Assembly: GCA_036365455.1 (NCBI GenBank)
Contig: JAWQUS010000009.1
Span: forward strand, 4,804,001-4,868,000
Length of the DNA stretch: 64,000 bases
Reading direction: 5' to 3'
From: Macrosoma leucophasiata
Taxonomy: Eukaryota; Arthropoda; Insecta; Lepidoptera; Hedylidae
The notes under the pieces are model-generated. The model saw nothing but the letters and a program-made list of their open reading frames with translations. It had not been told where the DNA came from and did no database searches. Shown piece after piece: positions 21,468 to 31,982 of the stretch. A program made the translations under genes and the position numbers. The stretch's first letter is position 1. Each line of letters starts with the position of its first letter.

Positions 21468-24410
21468 ATGTCACAGGGTTGTGCTGAGGATGACCTTTCG
21501 GATGAATATTACTCCTTTTCCTCGCAGAGTTCAAATGGCACCAACGACAGTTTTCAAAGTCTTCCTTCACTCCGAGACACATTAAATGATAATCTCTCAG
21601 ACTTTCTGAACAATTTCAATGTTGTCCATATTAACGCACAAAGTATTCCGGCACATTATGCAGATATGTTGGCAACTTTTTCTGATAGTAATGTTCACGC
21701 TATTCTTATATCCGAACCCTGGTTAAAACCGTGTCTCCCCTCTACTTCGTACTCGATTCCGGGTTATCACTTAATTCGCAATGATCGCCATGACCGTACT
21801 GGTGGTGGCGTAGCTATTTATCTACGTTCTCATTTATCGTATTCAGTAGTCACTCATTCGGTGCAGTGTCAAAATGCGGCTGAATATTTATTTTTGGAAA
21901 TTATACTATCGCATACAAAATTTCTCCTTGGCGTGTTATATAGCCCGTCACTCACGGTTGATTATTTTTCCACTTTTGAACAAGTCCTTGAAGATCTTAT
22001 CCCACTCTATAGTCATACCGTGATTATGGGTGACTTCAACACGTGTTTACTCAAAAACGATAGTAGGTCTCATCGACTTAAATCGATTGTTAATGCTGCA
22101 AATTTAAACTTACTTTCCCTAGAAGCTACTCATAATTTTCCAAATTGTATACCTTCATTGTTAGATCTGATTTTAGTTTCTTCACATGCGCATGTCGCCA
22201 CACACGGTCAATGTGCTGCAGATGCATTCTCATATCATGACTTGATATTTTTATCCTATAAAATCCGTCCCCCTAAGCCCAAGTCCAAAATTCTTCTGCT
22301 GCGCAATTTTCGTGGTATGGATGTTGATAGGCTTCGTGACGACGCTTCAAAGATTGATTGGACAGTAATTGAGCGTGCAAATGATATCGATGAAAAAGTT
22401 GCCTTATTGAATTCTCTTATTGTTCAGCTATATGATTTGCACGCTCCCATTAGACCTGTTAGGCTAAAACATCTCCCCGCACCTTGGCTTACGGATCCTA
22501 TAAAGAAGCTAATCGAAAAGAAAATCATAGCCAAAACGAAATTTAAATGTGCTCCAACTGAGAACAACAAACATAAATATTTTGCATCACGGAATCGCTG
22601 TAATAGAGAGTGTAGAGATTCTAGACAACGCCACATCTACAACTCAGTTCATAAAGAAGATCCTGAAAAGGTATGGAAATTCCTCAGAACATTAGGAGTG
22701 GGGAAATCGCGAGCAGACTCTCAACCCAATAATATTGACATCAATATGCTTAATTAGCACTTTTCATCTTCAAGTACCATTGATCGGGTAATTAAATATC
22801 ACACCCTGTCTCGTCTTTCTGCTCTCCCCACACCTAGCTTTCGTGAATTCGTCTTCAGTGAAATTGCGGATTGTGATGTTAAGAAGAATGTCATGGCTAT
22901 CGATTCGAATGCTGTTGGCGGAGACAGCATTAGTCGTAATATGATCATTCCTTTACTTGATATCCTAACTCCAATACTCACGTCCGTTTTTAACTATTCC
23001 CTATCCTCTGGTACTTTTCCCTCTGTTTGGAAAGACGCTAATATTATCCCTTTACCTAAAAAATCGAACCCAAGTACCTTATCTAACTATCGTCCTATAT
23101 CCATTCTGCCTTTTTTATCAAAAGTTTTTGAGCGTCTAATTTATCAACAACTCAATACCTTCCTATCCAAACATGAACTACTGAATCCTCTCCAATCCGG
23201 TTTTCGTCCAGGTCATAGTACGTCTACTGCTTTAGTCAAAATTACTGACGACATTCGACTCGGTATGGATAAGCAACAGCTCACAGTGTTATCATTACTG
23301 GACTTCAGTAATGCTTTTAACACTGTTGACTTTGATATACTACTTGCCACTTTACGTTCACTTAACATATCTCCAACGGCAATAAACTGGTTTCATAATT
23401 ATTTGTTTAGGCGCCGGCATCGGGTGCAGATTAAGGAAGATTTTTCAACCTGGTGCGATGTTGAGACCGGTGTACCTCAAGGTGGTGTATTGTCTCCTCT
23501 CTTATTTTCAATCTTCATTAACTCTATTAGTCTTCCTCTTACTTCTCTCTACCATCTCTATGCAGACGATCTCCAAATTTACACTCAGGCTCGCTTGAAT
23601 GATCTTCCTAATGCTATTTCTACTATCAACGATGACCTAGCTTACATCTCTAGTTGGAGCAGAGCCAATGGACTAAAGATCAATCCTGAAAAGACTCAAC
23701 TTATTGTTATAGGAAGTAGACGTCTGCTAAATAAAGTAGACTGGGACAACGTACCACGTGTTATTTTTGATGGAATCGAAATACCGATCAGTGAAAAAGT
23801 AAGAAATTTGGGTGTTATAATGGACAGTACCTTTTCTTGGGCACCTCAAATTTGCGAAGTAAGCAGGAAAGTATTTGCATCAATCGGCTCTCTGAGGCGG
23901 TTGCGGAACTTGTTACCCATTCCTACGAAAATTGCGTTAGCCCATGCTCTTCTTTTTCCGATACTCGATTATGCCGACATATGTTACCTAGACGTGACCC
24001 AGGAGCAACTTAACAAACTTGAGCGTCTCCAAAATGTTTTTATAAGGTTCATATTTGGTTTACGTAAATATGACCACATCTCCGAATTTCGCAAAAAACT
24101 CAAGTGGCTCCCAGTTAATCTTCGCCGGAATACACACATTCTTTCTCTCCTGTTTAATGTGCTATTTAACCCTGCATCTCCTCAATATCTCAAAGATCGC
24201 TTTAATTTTATATATCAAAATCACTTTCTTTCACTCCGCTCTTCTCAAAATTTGTCCCTAAGTACCCCGTCACATTCTTCTCATTTCTACCACAAATCTT
24301 TTTCTGTTGAAGCTGTGCGCCTTTGGAACAGCTTGCCAGTTTCCATACGTAAGATTCAAACCATTACTTCCTTCAAAAATCAAGTAAAATATTATTACCT
24401 TAGTTTGTAA
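21468..24410 (+). pseudogene. LINE ORF2 polyprotein: AP endonuclease plus reverse transcriptase, one nonsense codon
   Basis: One frame of 981 codons including its terminal stop is broken by a single TAG at 22755-22757 (codon 430). The pieces before and after are in the same frame. The related copy downstream has NLNEHFSS where this one has MLN-stop-HFSS, so one substitution of a Gln or Glu codon explains it. The N-terminal half is an apurinic endonuclease: NVVHINAQSIP, ISEPWL, TGGGVAIYL, GDFNT near residue 188, YHDLI. The C-terminal half is the reverse transcriptase: NYRPISILPFLSKVFERLI, LDFSNAFNTVD, GVPQGGVLSPLLF, and the catalytic YADD near residue 698. It nicks target DNA and copies the element RNA there. 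As it stands, only the endonuclease half would be made without readthrough. Confidence 0.9.
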
Positions 24411-24739
24411 CTTTTAGGCACATCTTTCTCTCCCTCTTGATTTTTGCAATATTCATCCGTTTGGTGCCTCTTCAGTATACTTACCTTTGTTCGCTGTCTT
24501 GATATTTCCTTTTATTTTAATATTATTTTTTTGTGATTTTATTTTATTAGTGTACTACACAGCTAAGTACTACATTAATTTCGTACACCCTACTTGCTTC
24601 TTCGTCTTGTATCCTTTTACCAGGTTGCCTGGAAGAAATCGCTGCCTGAGCGATAAGGCCGCCTACTGTACCTATTCTGTATTTTATATTTTCTGTGTAT
24701 TTTCCTGTTAACTGGTGTACAATAAAGCATATATTATTA

Positions 24740-25530
24740 TGTCTCTCGTCAGCACGGGGTCCAATTTGAACCCCGGACCTTTGCTAGGCTTGCGCGGGGA
24801 CATGGGGAGTCCAACACGTAGAGGCCCATTCGAGAATTTTGATCTACTTTGTAATGGGTTATATTCGGCGGGACCTCTATCTGACTGCATCAATAGTTAA
24901 TACAGACACAGAGAGACCCCGCAGAATATAATGGGACTATTGTAATGATAAGTGATTCGCCAAACTTTGGGCTATGTGGGTGAACTGGGGGGACTAGCTG
25001 GCTGGGCGTATGGAGTGAGATCCGGCACCTGCCTATATTCAACATCTCACATTATCGAATCCTACTTTAGGCAGGTGGTGACTCGCCTCTCCTTGGTGGG
25101 CCCCCCAAACAGCCAACCCTCGGGTCGACGGGGGGCAACACTGTTGAGAGAGGCTGGGGGTGTCGAGAGGTGTGGCCCCGGTTTCACCATCACGAGCGAG
25201 TAATCTCGAGCTCGGAGCGGGCTTCCCCGCTATTATGCCTTTAGACACTTCCACCCCCGAGTGTATGGCTCTTGCAGAAATTTAGACAACAGCCTATTAT
25301 CTAAATTTCTGCAAATGCCATACCTCTAGCGCCCCACTCTGAACGGCCAATGAAGGCAAGCCAGAGGCGAGAGACCTGATGCTCTGTCCGGCCGTACCTC
25401 TGTGTGGCGGACGAGGCGGAGCCCAGTTCTCTCGGAGGAACTCGAGATGATGGTAGGGGGTGGTGTCGCTACTCACCAACAGCTCGCCACAAGCTGCTCT
25501 GCCCCCTTATTATTATTATTATTATTAGAT
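24740..25530 (+). repeat. GC-rich interspersed repeat ending in (TTA)n
   Basis: A GC-rich block of about 800 bp ends in (TTA)n at about 25506-25527. It contains GGGTCCAATTTGAACCCCGG, GGAGTCCAACACGTAGAGGC and GTGGGCCCCCCAAACAGCC. Part of it recurs in decayed form at 36700-36860. A 15-bp-arm hairpin lies at 25272-25314. I know similar sequence as lepidopteran repeats with a trinucleotide tail but cannot name the element; the open frames in it overlap on both strands and look fortuitous. Confidence 0.55.
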
Positions 25531-26164
25531 ATAAAATATTTGTAATGTTATACGTTAAAAATAAGTAATTTAACCCAGATAGAAGTGCAAAATATGAATG
25601 TTAAATAAGTTAACACATTATCGTTTTAGGATCTTAGCGCGTCAAACGTGCAAGCCACTTACCAAATTGGAGACTGTACCGAGGCATCTGGTTATTGTCC
25701 TTGACGACGGACGTGGTCAGGTTTTGTGTTCCTTACTTCCCGACGCCGGCGTCTTCTTCGACCATAAATTGATCTCCACCAGCTTATTCAGAGGGTCCGA
25801 TAACTCCGGAATTAGGATAACGGGCACAAAACTCAGTGCAGATTCACAGATTTTTAATTATTATAAAATCGTGTGTTGACAGTTGAAAGGTAAGAGAGTA
25901 ATGAAAAAATCATTTTTGTCATTATGTTTATTTTTCTTCTATTATTTAAAATAAACTTTTTTCTTTTAAATATTGCTTTGACCAGTCATGGCCGCGCTAA
26001 TTCTTATTAGGCCTAGTAAAGACTCTTTGGACGCCCGGCAAATCAAATGAGTGCTAGCGATACACATCGGTCATTAAGTATCTAATCCAGAAGGACAAAA
26101 TAATGAAGTACCAACATTAAGAGGCTTCGCCAAATAGCATATTTTTTCTAAACATGTAAGTATA
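25531..26164. other. Unassigned stretch
   Basis: An open frame of 93 codons (25598-25879) shows no family signal. Nothing else recognised. Confidence 0.35.
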
Positions 26165-28097
26165 TTTAAATTCATATTAGCTTTAAGTTTGACACACTCA
26201 GAACTTTTTTTGGTTGGATCTCATTATCGCATCTAGTCCTAGCCTGTGACTGAACCATGGTCAATTTCCCGTGCCGGGCATATCCAGACATGACTTAATC
26301 TTCGTTACTTATAATATCAAACCTCCATAAACGCGCCCCGTTATAGTTAATATGAGGAATTTTGCTAAGTTGGATGTCAGTAAACTTAAGGCTGACATCC
26401 AACTTAGCTTTGGCGATTGACTGGTCTGTAATTGAGTCTGCCCCTACAACTGACGATAAAGTGTCTCTCTTAAATAAATCAATTGTTTCTTTATTTGATA
26501 CTCATGCACCGATGAAAGCTCGTCGTCTTAGGCGCCCTCCTGCTCCCTGGATTACCAGTGGTGTACGCATGGCTATGCGTCGACGTGACAGAGCCTTTCG
26601 CGTTTTTAGAAGGGACCGCAGTGAGGCAACTTGGAACCATTATAAATTAGTAAGAAATCGCTGCAATCAGATGGTAAGAGCAGCAAAACGCCGCTTTATT
26701 TATGATAACGTTCTGAATTCATCTCCGGCAGATATATGGAAATTTCTCAAGTCTCTTGGTTTCTCTAAGCCTAGTTTTAATGTAAATTCCTTGAATTGTA
26801 CTTTGAACAACCTTAATGAACATTTCTCCTCCACTCCTTCGTTTGATGTCAACATTAAGGTTGCTACTATACATAAACTTGCTTCCATTCCCATTTTATC
26901 TCGTGATATATTTACTTTTTCTCCCGTCACCATAGATGAGGTCCACAAAATACTAAACTCTCTAAAATCCAACGCCATTGGTGTTGATGGTGTGAGTAGA
27001 AAAATGGTTTTTCTCTTACTTGACTGTTTACTACCAATCTTTGCTCACGTTATCAACTCTTCGCTGCTATCAGGTACTTACCCATCAGCCTGGCGTAAAG
27101 CTTTTATCATCCCTTGTCCTAAAACTCCTTGTCCTACTCTTCCTTGTCATTTTAGGCCAATTTCTATTCTTCCATTTCTTTCTTAGGTCTTAGAAGCCGT
27201 TGACAATAACCAATTTTCTAAATTTATCTATAATAACAATATCCTATCCCAATACCAATCTGGGTTCCGAAAGGGACATAGTACTTCTTCTGCTCTTCTA
27301 AAAGTGACTGAGGATATCCGGCTTAATATGGAGCATTCTCAAGTGACTGTTCTTGTCCTAATCGATTTCTCCAAGGCCTTTAATACTGTCGATCATGACA
27401 TTCTCCTCAGCATTCTTAAGTATATTGGGACCTCATCTCTGGTACTGGAATGGTTTTCATCTTATCTTCGTGGTCAACAACAGGCGGTGCGCGCTGATCA
27501 GGAGATATCTGATTGGTGCAGTCTTGCTGCTGGCGTTCCACAAGGCGGTATACTTTCTCCTCTCCTTTTCTCTTTATTTATCGATCAGATCACATCTCAT
27601 CTTCATTGCTCTTACCATCTCTACGCCGACGACCTTCAGATATATACCCAATCTGATGTTTTTAATCTTCATCTTGCCATCGCTAAAATTAATAATGACC
27701 TGCAGGCGATATCTGAGTGGTCATGTAGGTTTGGTATTTATGTGAATACTGCCAAGTGCCACGCCATTTTAATTGGTAGTACATACTTTATTAACCATCT
27801 TGACCATTTTAAATCATGTTAAAGATTTTGGCTTGCACATTGACTCTACATTTAATTGGAATTATCATATTAACAAAATAAGTCAAAACGTCACTGCCTC
27901 ATTGCGCTCCCTTTATAGATTTAAAAACTTTCTACCACCCGACACGAAAATTATCCTCGTCCAGGCTCTTATACTGCTCATTATTGATTATGCGGATGTT
28001 TGTTTTTCAGATATCACTCAGGAACTTCTCAACAAATTGGATCGATTGCTCAATAACTGTATTCGTTTCATTTTTGGCTTGCGTAAATTTGACTACA
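26165..28097 (+). pseudogene. Broken LINE ORF2 (endonuclease end plus reverse transcriptase)
   Basis: Read through breaks, it aligns with residues from about 215 onward of the LINE at 21468. Before the first open piece I can read LDLIIASS, HGQFPVPGISRHDLIFVTYN and MRNFAKLDVSKLKADIQL, with stops. The piece 26362-27186 ends in TAG where the relative has Lys (FLSKVFE), a one-base change. The next piece, 27304-27822, holds IDFSKAFNTVDHDILL, GVPQGGILSPLLF and YHLYADDLQIY. A frameshift near 27790-27820 leads into 27773-28114 (LHIDSTFNWNYHINK, FIFGLRKFDY). The protein differs widely from its neighbour, so it is a separate subfamily. Confidence 0.85.
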
Positions 28098-29358
28098 CGC
28101 ATTTTTTAAGATAATTCAAAACATTTTTTAATAGAGTTTAATTAAATTTAACTAAAGTATGTATGTACCATTTTGTTCGATAACCTTTTGCCATCTTGTA
28201 GGTAGGGACATGATCCCATTGCTATAAAAATTTTGGGACTTCTCATCAAAATACCGCGACAAGTGGATTTGGCAGTCCTCTCGTGATGTTAACCTAACAT
28301 TGCATAAAGAATTCTGAAGAGACCGAAACAGGTGGCAATCTGAAGGTGCAAGGTCAGGACTATACGGCGGATGCATTAACACCTCCCAGTCAAACTCTCT
28401 TAATTTTTGCTGAGTGGCTATAGATGTGTGAGGTCTAGCGTTATCATGATGAAACACCACACCCCTTCTGTTGATCAATTCCGGCCGCTTTCTCTCAACT
28501 TCTTGCTTTAATCTCATCAGTTGTTCGCAGTAGAGTTCAGAATCGATAGTCCTGCCTGGTGGTAATAGCTCATAATGAATAATGCCCTTCCAATCCCACA
28601 ACACACACAACATCACTTTATTGCGAGTTAACCCGGGTTTCGCCACAGTCTGTGAAGCCTGACCGGCCTTTGACCACGACCTTTTTCGCACGTTCTTGTC
28701 GTACGTGATCCACTTTTCATCACCAGTTATCAGCTTCTTCAAAAATGATTCGGTTTCATTACGTCGTAATAAAGAATCACAAATGAGTACACGGTTCATT
28801 AGGTTTCTTTCAGTGAGCTCGTGAGGTACCCAAATATCGAGCTTTTTTTTGTACCCAGCTTTTTTCAAATTCGCCAAAACTGTTTTGTGATCAATTCTCA
28901 GTTCTTCAGCTACGTCGTAACTACTGATATGTCGATCTTGCTCCACTTTTTCAAAAATGGCATCCATTTTATCCGTAATAGGGCGACCAGAGCGAGGTAC
29001 ATCTTTGACATCAAAATTTCCGGATTGAAAACGCTTAAACCAAATTTGTGCTACTCTCACAGACACTGCACTAGGTCCATAAACATCGCAAATTTTTTTT
29101 GCGGCTTGCGTTGCATTTTTACCTTTTTTGTAGTAAAATTTTAAAATGTATCGAATTTCTTCATTAGATTCACTCATCTTGACAGTACTAAAAACAAATG
29201 AAAATCACACATTTGCCTAATTTGAATTTGGAATTATGTTCTTTAAAATTTTAACTTTCAATGATACCAAAACCAGCCAGATACAAATACTACAGCCAAA
29301 GAGATTTTATTACAAGTTCATACATACTATAATGCGAAAAGACTTTTTCCCCAACCTA
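28098..29358 (-). mobile_element. mariner transposon, one terminus apparently missing
   Basis: On the minus strand the 5' end reads TAGGTTGGGGAAAAAGTC then TTTTCGCATTATAG (29323-29358), a recognisable mariner terminal repeat, followed by a ~145 bp leader and an intact transposase frame. The other end should carry the inverted counterpart near 28098. I find only CGCAT at 28098-28102 joined directly to LINE coding sequence, so the outer part of that terminus seems deleted. Confidence 0.75.
28152..29177 (-). CDS. mariner transposase (341 aa), frame intact
   Basis: The full family length is present. The N-terminal half has two helix-turn-helix regions (GKNATQAAKKICDVYG, then RSGRP and HISSYDVAEELRIDHKTVLA), followed by the WVPHEL linker motif at residues 116-121. 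The catalytic triad is D153 (TGDEKWITYD), D245 (FHHDNARPHTS) and D280 (YSPDLAPSD), giving the D,D34D spacing that defines mariner. The protein cuts the element out and inserts it at TA. All residues I can check are present apart from Cys in place of the usual Tyr after APSD. The frame may be functional, but the element probably cannot move itself because one terminus looks truncated. The subfamily is uncertain; it resembles mellifera or irritans types. Confidence 0.92.
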   Translation of the reverse strand: MSESNEEIRYILKFYYKKGKNATQAAKKICDVYGPSAVSVRVAQIWFKRFQSGNFDVKDVPRSGRPITDKMDAIFEKVEQDRHISSYDVAEELRIDHKTVLANLKKAGYKKKLDIWVPHELTERNLMNRVLICDSLLRRNETESFLKKLITGDEKWITYDKNVRKRSWSKAGQASQTVAKPGLTRNKVMLCVLWDWKGIIHYELLPPGRTIDSELYCEQLMRLKQEVERKRPELINRRGVVFHHDNARPHTSIATQQKLREFDWEVLMHPPYSPDLAPSDCHLFRSLQNSLCNVRLTSREDCQIHLSRYFDEKSQNFYSNGIMSLPTRWQKVIEQNGTYIL

Positions 29359-29430
29359 TTATATTCTTACTATTGTATTTTTTTTTCAATCTTACTTGTA
29401 TTTATGCTTTATACTTATGTATGTACTATG

Positions 29431-29433
<3 letters not shown>

Positions 29434-29474
<41 letters not shown>
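29434..29474. repeat. (TA)n microsatellite
   Basis: About 20 TA units in the 3' UTR of the decayed LINE. Confidence 0.95.
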
Positions 29475-29480
<6 letters not shown>

Positions 29481-29712
29481 ATGTTATATCTTTATGTTAT
29501 TTGCCTATCTATAAGCTTCCATTAAGTTTTTTTTATTATTTATTTTTCTATTATTTCTGTTTCTCCATGGTTTTATTTTTGTTTTTTTTTTCTATATTGC
29601 ACCCCCACAATATGGTTCCACTACCACACGGTCGACTGGTAGAGAATGCCTTATGGCATTAAGTCCGCCTTATGTACCTAAATGTGCATTAAAGTTTTAA
29701 ATAAATAAATAA

Positions 29713-30035
29713 ATAAACTTTTATGTTGACACTAAAAACGAATGCCCTAACAACTCCACTGCTTTGAAGATGATAGTACATAAGATGGGTCACGTTCTGG
29801 ATCCATTAATATACAGTATGCTAATTTTATTACCATCCTAACGATACATTGACAAAACTGCTGGTGAATAAGGACGGGTTTTCAGATTTACATTTTCATA
29901 TTTAAACAACAAGGAATCGCCTTTTTGGTATGCTGGTCTACTTTCAAGTTTGTTCTACGAGTTACTGTGAATGATGATAAGTAATTTAAATTCTGAAACT
30001 AGTTCTTTATGCACTTATTCACAAAAACATTTATT
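29713..30035. other. Unassigned stretch
   Basis: Nothing recognised. Confidence 0.4.
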
Positions 30036-30150
30036 TAGTTTTATTTTAAAGAAAAATGGAAAGAAAAATTTGACTTCAGGCGAGACTCGAACTCGCGGCC
30101 TACTGGGAATCTAGTCCATTTTCTTTCCATTTTTCTTTAAAATAAAACTA
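30036..30150. repeat. Perfect 32-bp inverted repeat enclosing a tRNA-like T-arm
   Basis: The arms are 30036-30067 and 30119-30150, perfectly complementary over 32 bp. On the minus strand the 51-bp loop contains GCGAGTTCGAGTCTCGC, a 5-bp stem with a 7-nt TTCGAGT loop, exactly the shape of a tRNA T-arm with a box B promoter core. No full tRNA can be folded. Confidence 0.85.
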
Positions 30151-31980
30151 TATTTCACAAGCATGTGTTAATGCGAAATAATATAAAAAATATTTATTTA
30201 CCTAATACCATGAATTGCAAATACATCCACATTGATATGAATAAAAGGCTCGATCTCACACAGGAGTTCAGTTTTTTTACTTTTTATCCCTCCAGACACG
30301 AGAAAAATATGACAATTGAAATTCAATTGTGTCTGGGCGCCGGTGGCCTTACGATCCGTGAAAGATTAAAACAAAGAGAAAAGATCACTTATGCCACAAA
30401 AATGACTGGATAATGGGTCCTGTGCCTAACACTTGATGCTTAAGACAAGCCCCGTAGGTCAGATCCGTGGAAGACCCGAGAAGGCTGAGGCCCAGTTGCT
30501 AATCTCTATCTAGTAACAAAAGAATAGAATAAAGGGAATATTAGCAATACAAATATGTTACCCTTTACTTGACAATGATACGGGTTTTCAATATGAAACC
30601 TGTTCATATTAAACGATAACAAATAACTGAAAAAAAAACGAGTATGGCAGACAATAAATAACGGCCCCGGGGTGAAATGAATCTGATAGCGTTTGTAGTG
30701 CGCTCGCAAAATAGCAAACAAATAGATATTTGGTGATATATGGCGACACTGATCTGCTTGGGCGATATTTTCCAGCCTAGGTGGAATAGGCAAGTTTGCT
30801 GTATTGATATGAATCAGTATGATGTATCCACAAAACGGTCCCTGACGTTAAAACATGTTAAAAAGGCGTTATAGTCACATACATACAGTTTCGGTTCCAT
30901 CCTGTTAGTGGCGTAGGCGCGTAGAAACACATACGGGCGTGTTCGAACAAGCATAGAAATGCACACTTTTATTTAAATCATGTAATTAATTTTAATAAAT
31001 AGAAAAATAAAAATATGCATGCCTTTTAGCGCCACCATGAACGTTATGACCTACATGAATATTATATATTATTAAGTCTAATTATATATGAATATTATTA
31101 TGTCATTTATCTACGGAACCTACCCTATGCGTAGCTTGATAGTCTTGATATCTACCGTAAAGTACTTATTATACGCAAAAATGTAGGAGTATATCAGAAA
31201 ATTAGTGTGTTTTGTGTGTGCTAAACTTTTTCAAATATAAATATTTCTACAGTTTCTGTGTTTATAACACGATGAAACATTAAATTTCATGCATACGTTG
31301 TGTACTCCAGGGCATTACTACTTCCTATTAGCGTCGATAGGGATGTGCCATTCCCTCCGGATGACGCTGAAACCTCATTCTCGATACCGTATTATTTGTT
31401 AAATTAAATCTATATAGGCTTTACCTACCTATCATTTTTTTTTAAAACGTAGCTCAAATATCATACATTATCTCTCAAAAAATTCGCAAATCAATTCTAT
31501 TGTTTAAAAAATATATTTTGAGAACGTCTTTAATGAGCATGTGATGAACCCATTGATTAATCACCTGAACAGATTAGACATCAAGACGAGTATTAGCGAT
31601 GGTAAAAAAATAAAGGAAACCATTTAACTTTAAAACCTCAGACACTGGTTGCTATGGAAGCGTTCTACGGAAGTTCACTAATTATTATACTAACTATAAG
31701 GCATTATGTCTAAATTCAGAACTTTCAGCTACCTATGTAGCTTATTACAATATCTCAGGCACTAAGGAATGTATAAAAAAATGTTGTATCGATAATTTTG
31801 TGGAGGAAATTATCGAGGCGAATTATAGGAGCATCACTGGCGTCTCCACTATCGCATACTAGTGTAGCAACAGCGAGAGTTTACGGGTCTCGTGTGGATT
31901 ATACTCTTTACTGTTTCGTTTATTGCCATATATTCTTGTGAGTGACTGTTTTATTAGGTGCCAGTACGTACGCACCAATT
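30151..31980. other. Unassigned AT-rich stretch
   Basis: A moderately GC-rich patch at about 30330-30500 may be an old repeat. No coding motif or RNA gene recognised. Confidence 0.4.
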
Positions 31981-31982
31981 TA

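Larger units (their letters stand above)
20243..24735 (+). mobile_element. Near-intact LINE (CR1/Jockey-like) with ORF1 and ORF2
   Basis: Two frames in LINE order are separated by a 463-bp AT-rich spacer and followed by a 3' UTR that contains GGTTGCCTGGAAGAAATCGC and GCGATAAGGCCGCCTACTG, a shared lepidopteran LINE tail block, then AATAAAGCATATATTATTATG. The 5' edge is not placed. ORF2 has a single stop codon; otherwise the copy looks young. Confidence 0.85.
26165..29712 (+). mobile_element. Decayed LINE, related to the one at 20 kb, with a nested mariner
   Basis: The coding remnant runs from about 26165 to 28097. Then comes a mariner (about 28098-29358), then a 3' UTR with a (TA)n run and the tail GACTGGTAGAGAATGCCTTA, TGGCATTAAGTCCGCCTTAT and (AAAT)n at 29700-29717. 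The copy is 5'-truncated, and roughly the last 110 codons of the reverse transcriptase are missing where the mariner begins. Confidence 0.8.
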
